Source of the DNA: an uncultured Eudoraea sp.
GTDB lineage: Bacteria; Bacteroidota; Bacteroidia; Flavobacteriales; Flavobacteriaceae
DNA: 64,000 bases
Assembly: GCF_947490415.1 (NCBI RefSeq)
Contig: NZ_CANLGX010000001.1
Coordinates: 558,001 to 622,000 of the forward strand
Direction of reading: 5' to 3'
Numbering within the stretch: the stretch's first letter is position 1; each line of letters starts with the position of its first letter. Under the pieces are notes generated by a model. That model was given only the letters and a program-made list of their open reading frames with translations. It did no database searches and was not told where the DNA came from. The translations under genes were made by a program, and so were the position numbers. This document shows positions 16,390-25,245 of this stretch, piece after piece.

Positions 16390-17385
16390 ATGGAGATTCT
16401 GGAAACACTTTACAACGAACTGATTGGTTTTCTAGGCATAACCCAGGTTCTGGAACTACTAAAAGCAGGCGATTACGAGGCCTTTAAAACCTATGATGGA
16501 ATTGTTTCTCTTATAATTCCTATCATTCCATTGCTGGTAATCCTTGAGCTTATTTTAGGGCTTATCTATAAAAACCCTCAGGCCAAGGTGTATAAAGTCA
16601 ACTTCCTTATTTACATCTTTAATAGGTTTGTGGGCAGATTTATTGCCATTGCTATGGTTGCCTTGTGTATTGGGCTTTTCCAACATCTGGCTCCCTTTCA
16701 AACCAGTTTTACCTGGTATTGGTTTATCTATGGTTACATAGTTTGGGAGTTTGGGCATTTTCTCTATCATTACTGGGGCCACAAAGTACGGCTGTTCTGG
16801 TGTCTTCATTCTACACATCATGCCCCGGAAAACATGAATCTTACGGTAACATATGCCCACTTCTTTTTAGAAGCCCCATACGCAGATACTATTCGTACAA
16901 CTGTTTGTATTTTGCTGGGTGTACAGCCCGAACTCTTGTTCTTAATCATGTTTATAGACGGTACCTATGGGGCGTTTATTCATGTGGGCGAAAACCTGAT
17001 AAAAGATGGCAGGCTTGGCTTTTTAAATAAGGTAATCCTAACACCTTCTCACCATAGGGTGCACCATGCCCGTAACCCACTTTATATGGATACTAATTTT
17101 TGCAATCTTCTGAATATCTGGGACCGGGTTTTTGGAACATACCAGGATGAAGATAGGGCCATTAAAGTTGAATACGGAATTACACGAAAGATAGATTCAG
17201 GAAATTTCCTTGATGTCTACTTTGGAGAAATTGTGGCCTTATTGAAAGATGTTTATAAGGCCCCAGGTCTAAAAAATAAATTATTATATGTGGTTATGCC
17301 TCCGGGATGGGATCATATGGGCGAACACAAAACTGCAAAAATTGTTCGTGAGAATTATCTCGTTTCACAGAAGGTAAAGAATTAA
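16390..17385 (+). CDS. Fatty acid hydroxylase / sterol desaturase family membrane enzyme
   Basis: This 331-residue membrane protein has four hydrophobic segments in the first 130 residues and the three histidine clusters of the family: HFLYHYWGH (about 123), HSTHH (about 139) and HHRVHH (about 222). The eight-His pattern binds a di-iron centre that hydroxylates or desaturates lipids with molecular oxygen. In Bacteroidota, relatives modify fatty acids, carotenoids or ether lipids. The substrate cannot be told from this sequence. The globin gene just upstream on the same strand could serve oxygen handling, but this is only a neighbourhood suggestion. Confidence 0.85.
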   Translation: MEILETLYNELIGFLGITQVLELLKAGDYEAFKTYDGIVSLIIPIIPLLVILELILGLIYKNPQAKVYKVNFLIYIFNRFVGRFIAIAMVALCIGLFQHLAPFQTSFTWYWFIYGYIVWEFGHFLYHYWGHKVRLFWCLHSTHHAPENMNLTVTYAHFFLEAPYADTIRTTVCILLGVQPELLFLIMFIDGTYGAFIHVGENLIKDGRLGFLNKVILTPSHHRVHHARNPLYMDTNFCNLLNIWDRVFGTYQDEDRAIKVEYGITRKIDSGNFLDVYFGEIVALLKDVYKAPGLKNKLLYVVMPPGWDHMGEHKTAKIVRENYLVSQKVKN

Positions 17386-17479
17386 TTAAATACAAAAATA
17401 ACAGATGTCCCCACCTGCTTTTATAAACTAACTCAAACTACATAAATAAAAACGTATCCTTTTTAAGGCCGGCTCTATT

Positions 17480-18448
17480 TTATAAGTTATTTATCCGCCA
17501 GGCCAAAATCTCTTCTATACCTTCAATTTCAGCTTTTGTCAGGGATAATTCACCAGCTTTGGCAGTTTCTTCAATTTGCTGCGGGTTACGAGCGCCAACA
17601 ATTGCCGAAGTCACCTCTTTGTTTCGCAAGACCCAGGCCAGGGAAAGCTGAGACAGTGAGATCTTCTTTTTATTCGCAATTTTCCTTAGTTGATCTATTG
17701 TCTGGAGATTGACACTCAGTTGGGGTTCCATAAAAAACGGATGCCGGCTGCGCCAATCAGATTCAGGGAGCCCGGCCGCTCTTTCTTTGGTAAATTTACC
17801 TGTTAGCAACCCCGCTTGCATCGGGCTATAGGCAATAATCCCAATCTGGTTGGAGCCACAATAAGCCATAATTTCCTCTTCAATTTCACGACGAAACATA
17901 CTATAGGGCGGTTGCAGAGAGGTGATAGGATGTATGGCCTGCGCCCTTTTAAGTTGTTCCAGACTAAAATTGGATACTCCTCCATATCTTATTTTTCCTT
18001 CTTTGACAAGATCTGCCACAGTACCCCAACCTTCTTCAATCTCCTCATCCGGCTCAGGCCAGTGAATCTGGTATAGATCTATCACTTCGATGGCCAAACG
18101 TTTCAGGCTTGCTTCTACCTCCCGCCGTATGCTATCTGCTCTCAGTGATTTACCAATCTCCCGGCTGTCACCTTCCCAAACCCGTCCGCATTTGGTTGCA
18201 ATGATTACTTCATTCCTGATTCCTTTAATTGCCCTGCCTACTACTTCTTCTGCATGCCCATGTCCGTAGATAGCCGCTGTATCTATCCAATTAATGCCCT
18301 GATCGAGTGCCGAGTGAATTGCCTTGACAGAAGCCATATCATCCTGAGGCCCCCAGCCAAATTTCCAGTCTCCGCCACCCATCGCCCAGGTTCCCAGGCC
18401 AATGGTTGTAAGATAAAGCTCGCTGTAACCTAATTTGCGTGTTTGCAT
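17480..18448 (-). CDS. Aldo/keto reductase
   Basis: This 322-residue cytoplasmic TIM-barrel enzyme has the catalytic tetrad visible: Asp in DTAAIYG with Tyr in the same motif, Lys in IATKCG and His in YQIHWPEP. The C-terminal NADP-binding pattern is SAIVGARNPQQIEE. The opening RKLGYSELYLTTIGLGTWAMGG is typical of the Tas/YajO/AKR11 branch, which reduces a broad range of aldehydes and keto-sugars. It is transcribed against its neighbours and probably alone. Confidence 0.9.
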   Translation of the reverse strand: MQTRKLGYSELYLTTIGLGTWAMGGGDWKFGWGPQDDMASVKAIHSALDQGINWIDTAAIYGHGHAEEVVGRAIKGIRNEVIIATKCGRVWEGDSREIGKSLRADSIRREVEASLKRLAIEVIDLYQIHWPEPDEEIEEGWGTVADLVKEGKIRYGGVSNFSLEQLKRAQAIHPITSLQPPYSMFRREIEEEIMAYCGSNQIGIIAYSPMQAGLLTGKFTKERAAGLPESDWRSRHPFFMEPQLSVNLQTIDQLRKIANKKKISLSQLSLAWVLRNKEVTSAIVGARNPQQIEETAKAGELSLTKAEIEGIEEILAWRINNL

Positions 18449-18615
18449 AACCGTGATTTTGATACGTAATAAAGATACTTATCCCTTTTCATAAAACCAT
18501 ATGCAGTTTGCTATCTTCTTTTATGGTGATTTCAGTACATTCGTTTTATATTAATATCATGACAATTAAGTTGATTAAAAACTTCTAATTTTGGCTTCCC
18601 TATCATTATAATAAT

Positions 18616-19395
18616 ATGCAATTACATCACCTTTTTCTAATTTTTTCGTGTTTGGTAGTAAATTCCATTTATGCGCAAGTTGTGAATATAGAGTCCGCAA
18701 GAATGCAAACAGATTCTGTCAGGTTTGTTTTGAATAACGATTTTTCATTTAGGTATAACGATAATGACGGGAACTATATCTTTGAAGTGAGTGATGCAAT
18801 ATACACACAGTTAAAATCTAAGGATTTTCGTAAGTTATATTTTTTCCTGGGCAATTTAGGGCTTATCCGCTCCAAGGGGGAGGATTTTTCAAACAACTGG
18901 CTTTTGCATCTTAGATTTAATTACAGACTTACCCAGGTAATAAGAATTGAGACCTTTGTCCAAAGTCAGAGCAATAAATTATTAGACGTTAGCGGCAGAC
19001 ATCTAATAGCAGCAGGTTTGCGTTTTAAGGCAATTTCAACTGAACACATAAGGATGTATTTAGCAAATTCTTATATGTATGAAGTAGAGATCAGTGATCC
19101 TCTAAACCAAAAATTTTACAACCACAGGAATAATACATATATGTCACTCTCAATTGTACTGCCAAAAAGTAAAATAAATATTACCAACATACTCTATTAT
19201 CAGCCTCTATATAGAGATTTTAGTAATTATAACATCTCGGAACAGTTCAAAATTGAGGTGCCACTTAGCGAAAAGATAAATGTGAATAGCTCATTCTATT
19301 ATTTTTTTGACAGTCAGACGCCAATTAACCGGTCGCAATATACTTCGACTGTTTATATAGGAATAGGGGTTAATCTTGACAGTTCAAATAAATAA
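18616..19395 (+). CDS. DUF481 outer membrane beta-barrel protein
   Basis: This 259-residue protein has a signal peptide ending at YAQ. About twelve alternating amphipathic strands follow, with aromatic girdle residues. The end YIGIGVNLD is typical of DUF481 proteins, which are predicted outer membrane barrels (YdiY-like, salt-induced in enterobacteria). Function is unknown. A TAATTTTG at 18586-18593 matches the flavobacterial -7 box TAnnTTTG, 23 bases before the ATG, but no well-spaced -33 TTG was found. Confidence 0.75.
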   Translation: MQLHHLFLIFSCLVVNSIYAQVVNIESARMQTDSVRFVLNNDFSFRYNDNDGNYIFEVSDAIYTQLKSKDFRKLYFFLGNLGLIRSKGEDFSNNWLLHLRFNYRLTQVIRIETFVQSQSNKLLDVSGRHLIAAGLRFKAISTEHIRMYLANSYMYEVEISDPLNQKFYNHRNNTYMSLSIVLPKSKINITNILYYQPLYRDFSNYNISEQFKIEVPLSEKINVNSSFYYFFDSQTPINRSQYTSTVYIGIGVNLDSSNK

Positions 19396-19558
19396 ATTTT
19401 TTAGCTTCCTTTCCAAAAGAAGCGTCCATTCCTGATAATTCATAAGCGTTATGCACGTCATTAACTACATTATTTAAGTTATGCCTTATCAAGTTTAACA
19501 TCCAATGTTGTATCTTTAATTGGTCATTGTTATCTTCAATGATTTTAAAATTTAAATT

Positions 19559-19891
19559 ATGGATAATTCCGGAAATACCTTAATAGGACTTATTGCCGGC
19601 GCGGCAATAGGCGTAGCTTTAGGAGTTTTGTTTGCTCCTGATAAAGGAGAAGTTACAAGAAGAAAATTAGCTGAAGAAGCCGCCGCCGCAAAGGCAAACC
19701 TGTCTGAAACCGCGATGGATTTAAAAGACAGGGTTGTGGATACCCTGGCTTCGGAATCCGAAACATTGGAGAGCCGTATGGAAGGTCTCCTGTCAGATGT
19801 AAGTTACAAGGCGGATGATGTTATTACTGCTTTGGAGGAAAAATTGGCAGAATTAAAAGCTAAGAATAAAAAATTGCAGAAAACTACCTGA
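19559..19891 (+). CDS. YtxH-domain envelope protein
   Basis: This 110-residue protein has an N-terminal glycine-rich membrane helix (LIGLIAGAAIGVALGVLFAP) directly followed by DKGEVTRRKLAEEA, the YtxH signature. The rest is a long charged amphipathic helix or coiled coil with a Lys-rich tail. YtxH proteins are general-stress proteins of unknown mechanism. This gene heads an operon: its TGA overlaps the next ATG by one base, and the third gene starts right after the second stop. Confidence 0.85.
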   Translation: MDNSGNTLIGLIAGAAIGVALGVLFAPDKGEVTRRKLAEEAAAAKANLSETAMDLKDRVVDTLASESETLESRMEGLLSDVSYKADDVITALEEKLAELKAKNKKLQKTT

Positions 19892-20238
19892 TGAGTGTAC
19901 TAGAATCCCTTAATGAAACTTCAAATAAAGCTGTTAACTTAGGTGAAGAGTATTTAACGAAGACACAGGAGTATTACGAACTTAAAGTTTTTCAGCAGCT
20001 TACTGCCACTGTCGTTATGTTTTGCAAAGCAGCCATATTGGGCAGCCTCGGCTTTTTGATACTTATTTTGTTGATTGTTGCCGGAACTTTAGCGTTGGGC
20101 AACCTAATAGGAAATATGGTTTATGCCTGTTTGATTAGCGCAGCAATTTTATGCGCAGTTGGAGCTGTTGTCTATGCCTTTAGAACTCGAATAGAAAACC
20201 TGATTGTTCGGGGAATGTCTAAACAATTTTTCAATTAA
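19891..20238 (+). CDS. Holin-superfamily-like membrane protein of the YtxH operon
   Basis: This 115-residue protein has a helical N-terminus (about 1-40) and two membrane helices (about 48-75 and 80-100). It ends RGMSKQFFN. This architecture is usually labelled phage holin family (Actinobacteriophage holin-3), but the same three-gene set recurs in flavobacterial chromosomes without phage genes. A lysis role is therefore unlikely, and an envelope-stress role is more plausible. Translational coupling with the YtxH gene is evident from the one-base overlap. Confidence 0.8.
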   Translation: MSVLESLNETSNKAVNLGEEYLTKTQEYYELKVFQQLTATVVMFCKAAILGSLGFLILILLIVAGTLALGNLIGNMVYACLISAAILCAVGAVVYAFRTRIENLIVRGMSKQFFN

Positions 20239-20448
20239 ATGAAGCAGTATAATAATAGTAAAGAAATAAATCACGACCTAAAACGCCTTAGGCTGGAAAG
20301 GCAGATTGCATGGGAAGAAATAAAGGGCCTTAAAGGAGATTTTAAGGAAAGTATACAACCTTATAATTGGTTTGGACCGATCCTGTCTTCTGCAAAGCAA
20401 TATGGCATACTTTATTTTATTCGTTTATTGTTTAAAAAGAAAAAATAA
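20239..20448 (+). CDS. Small DUF6327-like protein of the YtxH operon
   Basis: This 69-residue basic protein starts at the base after the preceding stop. It is helical with ERQIAWEEIKGLKGDFKESI in the middle and ends in KKKK. It fits the third member of the conserved YtxH/holin-like/small-protein cassette of Flavobacteriia. There is no membrane segment apart from a weak hydrophobic stretch near YGILYFIRLLF. Function is unknown, and the assignment rests on length, position and this internal motif. Confidence 0.75.
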   Translation: MKQYNNSKEINHDLKRLRLERQIAWEEIKGLKGDFKESIQPYNWFGPILSSAKQYGILYFIRLLFKKKK

Positions 20449-20593
20449 GGATAATTGTTATTTTAGATTAGCTGTGTTTAGGTTTAAATAGTAGTGTACG
20501 TCACTCCAAAGTATTTGACCTGACTGATTCCTTTGGTATACCCTTCACTATTTTATTATTAGATTTTAAAGACCAGCCCAAAATTGAATTATT

Positions 20594-21412
20594 ATGAAGA
20601 GTTTTGTCTATGTGTTATTCCTTTGTTTTCTTTTTATAACTTCCTGTAAAGAGAAAAATTCTACCTCCCAAAAAGAAGAATCTGTGCCTGTTGAGCAAAA
20701 AACTACATTAAACAATTGGAAGCCTTTGTTTAACGGAACCGATTTAGATGGCTGGACAATGAAAATTACAGGACATCCTTTAGGAGAAAATTTTGGAAAT
20801 ACTTTTCGGGTTTCAGATGGTATTTTGAGTATTCGTTACGACGCTTATGGCGATGATTTCAACAATAGGTTTGGAGCTTTATATTTTAATGAGAAATTAG
20901 CAAACTACAGATTAAAAGTAGAATACCGATTTGTAGGAGAAACAGCTCCCGGGGCACCTGAATGGGGCTTTAGAGATAGTGGTGTTCAATTCCATTCTCA
21001 GTCCCCTGCATCTTTAAAAGAAGATCAGCCATTTCCTGTTTCCCTGGAATATAATCTACATGGTGGCAACGGAACAGATGAAAGGCCTGTTGGCCAAATT
21101 TGCGCAAATGGTATTTTTGTAGAGTTAAACGGGCAGCAAAATACAAGCTATTGTACACCTCCCTCAGTGAAAAGGACTTTTCACGGGGATCAATGGGTGA
21201 CTTTGGAAATAGATGTAAAAGATGGTAAAATATCCCACTTTGCAAACGGGGAAGAAATCTTAAGCTATTCCAACCCAACCTATAACCCTGAGCATGAGGT
21301 AGCTAAAACACTTATTGTTAATGGTGACACTTCGGTAAAAGACGGCTATATTTCCTTACAATCTAACAGCCATCCTATAGATTTTAGGAAAATAGAGCTT
21401 TTAAAGTATTGA
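20594..21412 (+). CDS. DUF1080 (3-keto-glycoside hydrolase-like) lipoprotein
   Basis: This 272-residue lipoprotein (box TSCK near residue 18) is followed by a DUF1080 jelly roll. The opening WKPLFNGTDLDGWTMKI (about 47) is the family hallmark, and DSGVQFHSQ and DGYISLQSNSHPIDFRKIEL close the fold. DUF1080 proteins include enzymes that cleave 3-keto-disaccharides or glycosides after oxidation of a sugar hydroxyl. A second DUF1080 gene lies at 31986-32645, with sugar oxidoreductases between them, which supports a keto-sugar role. The specific glycoside is unknown. Confidence 0.85.
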   Translation: MKSFVYVLFLCFLFITSCKEKNSTSQKEESVPVEQKTTLNNWKPLFNGTDLDGWTMKITGHPLGENFGNTFRVSDGILSIRYDAYGDDFNNRFGALYFNEKLANYRLKVEYRFVGETAPGAPEWGFRDSGVQFHSQSPASLKEDQPFPVSLEYNLHGGNGTDERPVGQICANGIFVELNGQQNTSYCTPPSVKRTFHGDQWVTLEIDVKDGKISHFANGEEILSYSNPTYNPEHEVAKTLIVNGDTSVKDGYISLQSNSHPIDFRKIELLKY

Positions 21413-21475
21413 AGACACAACAACAAGTCAAAGCTAAAGAGGTAAGTCAAATCTAGTTTTCGCAATATTCGACCA

Positions 21476-22435
21476 ATGAAAGTATTAGTCTCTCTGAATA
21501 TTCCCCCTATTGGCATAGAAATGCTCCGCAATGAAGGGTTGGAAGTTACCGTTTGGACAGATGATAACCCGATGACCGATGAGCAACTTATGCTTGCGAC
21601 ACAAAAACATGACATTCTGCTTTCCACAAGTACATATAAAATAGACAGCGTCTTTTTAGAAAGCAATAAGCACCTGAAATTAATCTCGCAATTTGCAGCA
21701 GGTTATGACAATATCAACTTAAAGAAGGCCGCAGAATTGGATATACCAATAGCAAATACTCCCAATGCTATGGTTGATGCCACAGCCGATATTGCTTTTG
21801 CACTTATGCTGGCCGTGTCCAGAAAGATGTTCTTCATGCATAAAAAAATAATCGATAATGATTGGGGGCCGTTTCGGCCACAGGCAAACTTAGGAATGGA
21901 ATTAAAAGAAAAAACTATTGGGATTTTTGGCATGGGCAGAATAGGAACCGAGTTTGCAAAACGCTGTGCCGGGGCATATGATATGAAAATACTTTACCAT
22001 AATCGCAATCGAAATAAGGAAGCCGAAAAGAATTTAAAAGCCACTTATGTCTCTTTCGATGATCTATTGAAACAAAGTGATGTTCTTTCTGTTCATTGTG
22101 CACTTACAGCTGCTACTAAAAATAGATTTAATTATGATGCCTTTAGCAAAATGAACTCCAATTCTATCTTCATAAATACAGCCAGGGGTGGTATCCATAA
22201 CGAAAAAGATCTTATTAAAGCTTTGCAGGACAGGAGCATTTGGGGAGCGGGCCTTGACGTAACTAATCCGGAACCAATGGCAGCAAACAATCCTTTATTA
22301 CAGCTCGAAAATGTAGCGATAACACCACATATAGGATCTGCCACTATAGAAGCCCGAAATGAAATGTCGCGGCTTGCTGCTTTGAATATTATTCAATTAG
22401 CCAGGGGAGAACCCATCCGAAATCGGGTGGTATAA
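21476..22435 (+). CDS. D-2-hydroxyacid dehydrogenase (glyoxylate/hydroxypyruvate reductase type)
   Basis: This 319-residue protein has two Rossmann-like domains. The NAD(P) motif GIFGMGRIG is at about residue 147. The catalytic residues are Arg in INTARGG (about 238), Glu in DVTNPEPM (about 268) and His in ITPHIGSA (about 287). It is closest to GyaR/GRHPR-type D-glycerate dehydrogenases, which interconvert glycerate and hydroxypyruvate or glycolate and glyoxylate. It lies 63 bases after the DUF1080 gene and 91 before an SDR on the same strand, so it probably belongs to the same oxidation/reduction island. Confidence 0.9.
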   Translation: MKVLVSLNIPPIGIEMLRNEGLEVTVWTDDNPMTDEQLMLATQKHDILLSTSTYKIDSVFLESNKHLKLISQFAAGYDNINLKKAAELDIPIANTPNAMVDATADIAFALMLAVSRKMFFMHKKIIDNDWGPFRPQANLGMELKEKTIGIFGMGRIGTEFAKRCAGAYDMKILYHNRNRNKEAEKNLKATYVSFDDLLKQSDVLSVHCALTAATKNRFNYDAFSKMNSNSIFINTARGGIHNEKDLIKALQDRSIWGAGLDVTNPEPMAANNPLLQLENVAITPHIGSATIEARNEMSRLAALNIIQLARGEPIRNRVV

Positions 22436-22526
22436 TACCTTGATGGGGTTAACTATTTTACCTGAAGTAATTATAAGGTTGTGTCTTGAAGTAGCAGGAA
22501 TAGTAAAATCTAATTTGTAATTAACG

Positions 22527-23279
22527 ATGAATCAAAAATCAAAAATTGCCATAGTAACAGGTGCAGGGTCTGGTATTGGGAGAGCTGTAGCCATAGCCTT
22601 AAATAAGGATGGATGGACGGTAGTACTGGCGGGAAGGCAGGAAAAGAATCTCCTGGAAACAGCAGCTTCGTGTAATAAGTCGGATACCATGGTTGTGCCA
22701 ACTGATGTTAAAAACCCGGAAAGTGTAAAAAATCTTTTTGCTCAAATTCTAAAGACTTATGGCCGTCTGGATTTACTTTTCAATAATGCAGGTGTAAGTG
22801 CGCCTGTAAAACCAATGGAAGAACTTACCATAGAAGAATGGAAGCATGTGATTGATACAAATTTAAATGGTGTCTTTTTCTGTACACAAGAAGCATTCAG
22901 AATTATGAAATCTCAGGATCCAATGGGAGGACGAATAATAAACAACGGTTCACTTTCCGCACATGTACCACGGCCGTACTCTGCACCCTATACGGCGAGT
23001 AAGCACGCGGTAACCGGCTTAACCAGATCTACTTCCCTGGATGGCCGGGTTTACAACATTGCGTGTGGACAAATTGATATCGGCAATTCTAAAAGTGAAA
23101 TGACAAAAAAGATGGAAAAAGGAACGTTACAGGCTGATGGTTCATATAAAATAGAACCTACGATAAACCCAGAAGACGTAGGCCGTACTGTAGTTTATAT
23201 GGCCGGTTTGCCTCTAAATACCAATGTCCCTTTTATCACAATTATGGCCAATAAAATGCCTTATATTGGCAGGGGTTAA
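22527..23279 (+). CDS. SDR-family oxidoreductase
   Basis: This 250-residue classical short-chain dehydrogenase has the cofactor motif [10 protein letters not shown] (residue 10) and structural motif NNAG (about 88). The catalytic Ser is in NNGSLSAH, and the YTASK block (about 154) gives Tyr and Lys. GRQ after the second strand (VLAGRQE) favours NADP. The C-terminus is short of the usual lid motifs. The substrate is unknown, with sugar or polyol ketones plausible from the neighbours. It converges on the cytochrome gene, with 16 bases between. Confidence 0.9.
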   Translation: MNQKSKIAIVTGAGSGIGRAVAIALNKDGWTVVLAGRQEKNLLETAASCNKSDTMVVPTDVKNPESVKNLFAQILKTYGRLDLLFNNAGVSAPVKPMEELTIEEWKHVIDTNLNGVFFCTQEAFRIMKSQDPMGGRIINNGSLSAHVPRPYSAPYTASKHAVTGLTRSTSLDGRVYNIACGQIDIGNSKSEMTKKMEKGTLQADGSYKIEPTINPEDVGRTVVYMAGLPLNTNVPFITIMANKMPYIGRG

Positions 23280-23295
23280 AACCTTTACACCCGCG

Positions 23296-23817
23296 CTATT
23301 TTTTATTTACTGATCTAAAAGAAGTTACTTCTTCGACGGTAATTGGTTCTGCCTTGTTCCCAAAACTATTTCGTATGTAAGATGCCACATTGGCTATTTC
23401 TTTGTCCCCCAACATTCCATAACCCTGCATAACATTGGCATATTCAGATGTATTGTCTTTTAGATTCGCTTCAGATCCCTTAATAATAATCTCCAACAAC
23501 CTGTTCTTGTCTCCCAGCACATTGTCTGTTTGGGTAAGGGGAGGGTTTAATCCGGAGACTCCTTTTCCATTGGCCTGATGACAGGTTAAGCACACTTGCC
23601 TGTATACCTTTCTGCCATCTGCCATATAGGGTGGCAGTGCAGCTTCAGGCGCCTTAGGAAGTGATTTTGAAACAGTTTGAATTTCAGTTTCAGAACCCGG
23701 CTTTTTTTCTTTTTTGGATGAATAACAGCTATTCAATAAAACAATTAACCCAAGTCCAAAAAGAAAAATTGCAACCGTGTGTTTACTTATATATGTACTT
23801 AAGTGACCTTTTCGCAA
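23296..23817 (-). CDS. Lipoprotein cytochrome c
   Basis: This 173-residue protein has a lipoprotein signal (box LNSC, about residue 31), a Lys/Ser-rich linker and one class I cytochrome c domain. The heme motif is CLTCH (about residue 76) and the axial Met candidate is in MQGYGM (about 132). It is the second gene after the dehydrogenase at 23824-25140, with only six bases between, so the two are co-transcribed. The obvious role is to take electrons from that dehydrogenase in the periplasm and pass them to the respiratory chain. Confidence 0.9.
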   Translation of the reverse strand: MRKGHLSTYISKHTVAIFLFGLGLIVLLNSCYSSKKEKKPGSETEIQTVSKSLPKAPEAALPPYMADGRKVYRQVCLTCHQANGKGVSGLNPPLTQTDNVLGDKNRLLEIIIKGSEANLKDNTSEYANVMQGYGMLGDKEIANVASYIRNSFGNKAEPITVEEVTSFRSVNKK

Positions 23818-23823
23818 TCTTAT

Positions 23824-25140
23824 TTATTTTTTGTTGTATACGATTCTAAATAAAGTGCCTCCGGCATCATCTGATACATAAAGAGAACCGTCCGGGCCCT
23901 GGGCTAAACCGGTAGGTCTGTGATTAGCTTCGCTAGGGGAAGATACTTCTTCTATGCCGGCAAAGCCATCAGCAAAAATCTGCCACTCCCCACTGGGTTT
24001 TCCGTCATTAAAAGGTACAAAGGCAACCAAAAATCCTTTTTGCTTTTCAGGTGCCCTGTTCCATGAACCGTGGAAAGCAATAAAAGCGCCATTTTTATAT
24101 TCCTCAGGAAACATATCTCCTGTATAAAAAAGCAAGGCGTTGGGAGCCATATGTGCAGGAAAAGTGGTTATAGGGTCTATAGCATTTTCGCCAGCTGTTT
24201 TTTTACCATCCCCACCGTATTCCGGGGATAAAATCTTCTTATTCTGAAATTGATCATAATAAATATAAGGCCAGCCCGCATCGTCGCCTTCATTTATGAT
24301 ATACATTGTCTCAGCAGGCAATTTAGCCGAAGTCTCTGTGTCATATAGATCAGGATAGAGGGTATTCAGCTGGTCTCTTCCATGTTGTGTGACCACTAAT
24401 TTATTCAGTTGGTTATTCCAGTCGAGCCCTACCACATTTCTTAAGCCGGTTGCATATCGTTTTCCTTCCCCGTAAGACTGTTTAAATTTATCTGACCTGA
24501 ATTGCCATATGCCTCCCGCCGAATCAAGAATGGCGCAAGGCATCACTCCGGGTGAACCCAAAGTTCTGTCTGTTTCCTGGCAGGCATTGGAATAAGCACC
24601 TATATTTACGTAAATATTTCCGTCCCCGTCCATAGTAAAGGATTTTGTAGCATGTGTTCTATAGGAAACCAATTTGGTCACCAGGGTATCTGGCGAATTA
24701 GTATCTGTTACTTCCCCCTCGGCATTCAGTTTATACCTAAAAATCTCCTCATCGGATGACGCATATAAATAGTTGTTATCCAGATAGATCCCGGTTCCTC
24801 CATAATCTGCAAACCCTTTTTTGGAATCAGCTATCCCATCACCATCCTGGTCTTCTAGATAAATTATACCTTCTCCATCTATTGGTTTTCTTAATTTCAG
24901 GTAAACGCCCCCATTAGAATTAACAGCAATATGCCGTGGGGCCCCTAAAGAATCTGCTACCTTCATTACCCCAAAACCATCGGGAACAATTATCCCTTCA
25001 TTATCCGGACTTATTTTCAAAACAGGCTCCTTTACTGAATTTTCCTGCTTCTCTTTGCACCCAGAAAATAACAGGATTATAACAAAGAGAAAGAGCCATT
25101 TTGCTCTTAAATCAAATAATTTATGTGACGTTTTGGACAT
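23824..25140 (-). CDS. Sorbosone dehydrogenase-like (PQQ-type beta-propeller) lipoprotein
   Basis: This 438-residue lipoprotein (box FSGC about 28, followed by KEKQEN) is a six-bladed beta-propeller. Blade motifs include GLRNVVGLDW, GDDAGWPY and the closing RPTGLAQGPDGSLYVSDD. These are seen in L-sorbosone dehydrogenases and soluble PQQ glucose dehydrogenase relatives. They oxidise sugars or aldoses in the periplasm. The adjacent cytochrome c gene gives a natural electron acceptor. PQQ dependence is not certain, since many bacteroidetal members lack proof of the cofactor. Confidence 0.85.
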   Translation of the reverse strand: MSKTSHKLFDLRAKWLFLFVIILLFSGCKEKQENSVKEPVLKISPDNEGIIVPDGFGVMKVADSLGAPRHIAVNSNGGVYLKLRKPIDGEGIIYLEDQDGDGIADSKKGFADYGGTGIYLDNNYLYASSDEEIFRYKLNAEGEVTDTNSPDTLVTKLVSYRTHATKSFTMDGDGNIYVNIGAYSNACQETDRTLGSPGVMPCAILDSAGGIWQFRSDKFKQSYGEGKRYATGLRNVVGLDWNNQLNKLVVTQHGRDQLNTLYPDLYDTETSAKLPAETMYIINEGDDAGWPYIYYDQFQNKKILSPEYGGDGKKTAGENAIDPITTFPAHMAPNALLFYTGDMFPEEYKNGAFIAFHGSWNRAPEKQKGFLVAFVPFNDGKPSGEWQIFADGFAGIEEVSSPSEANHRPTGLAQGPDGSLYVSDDAGGTLFRIVYNKK

Positions 25141-25245
25141 ACTAATTGAATTTATGGTATAAAATTATGTTGCTTCCTTTTTTAAAGCGTGTGCAATTTA
25201 CAAAAAACGTTTGTGGTGAGCTTTAGTTTTTTTTGGTAATCAGGT

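Noticed and set aside
19891-20238. Phage origin suggested by the holin-family label
   Set aside because: There are no phage genes nearby, and the gene sits in a conserved chromosomal cassette with YtxH and a small basic protein.
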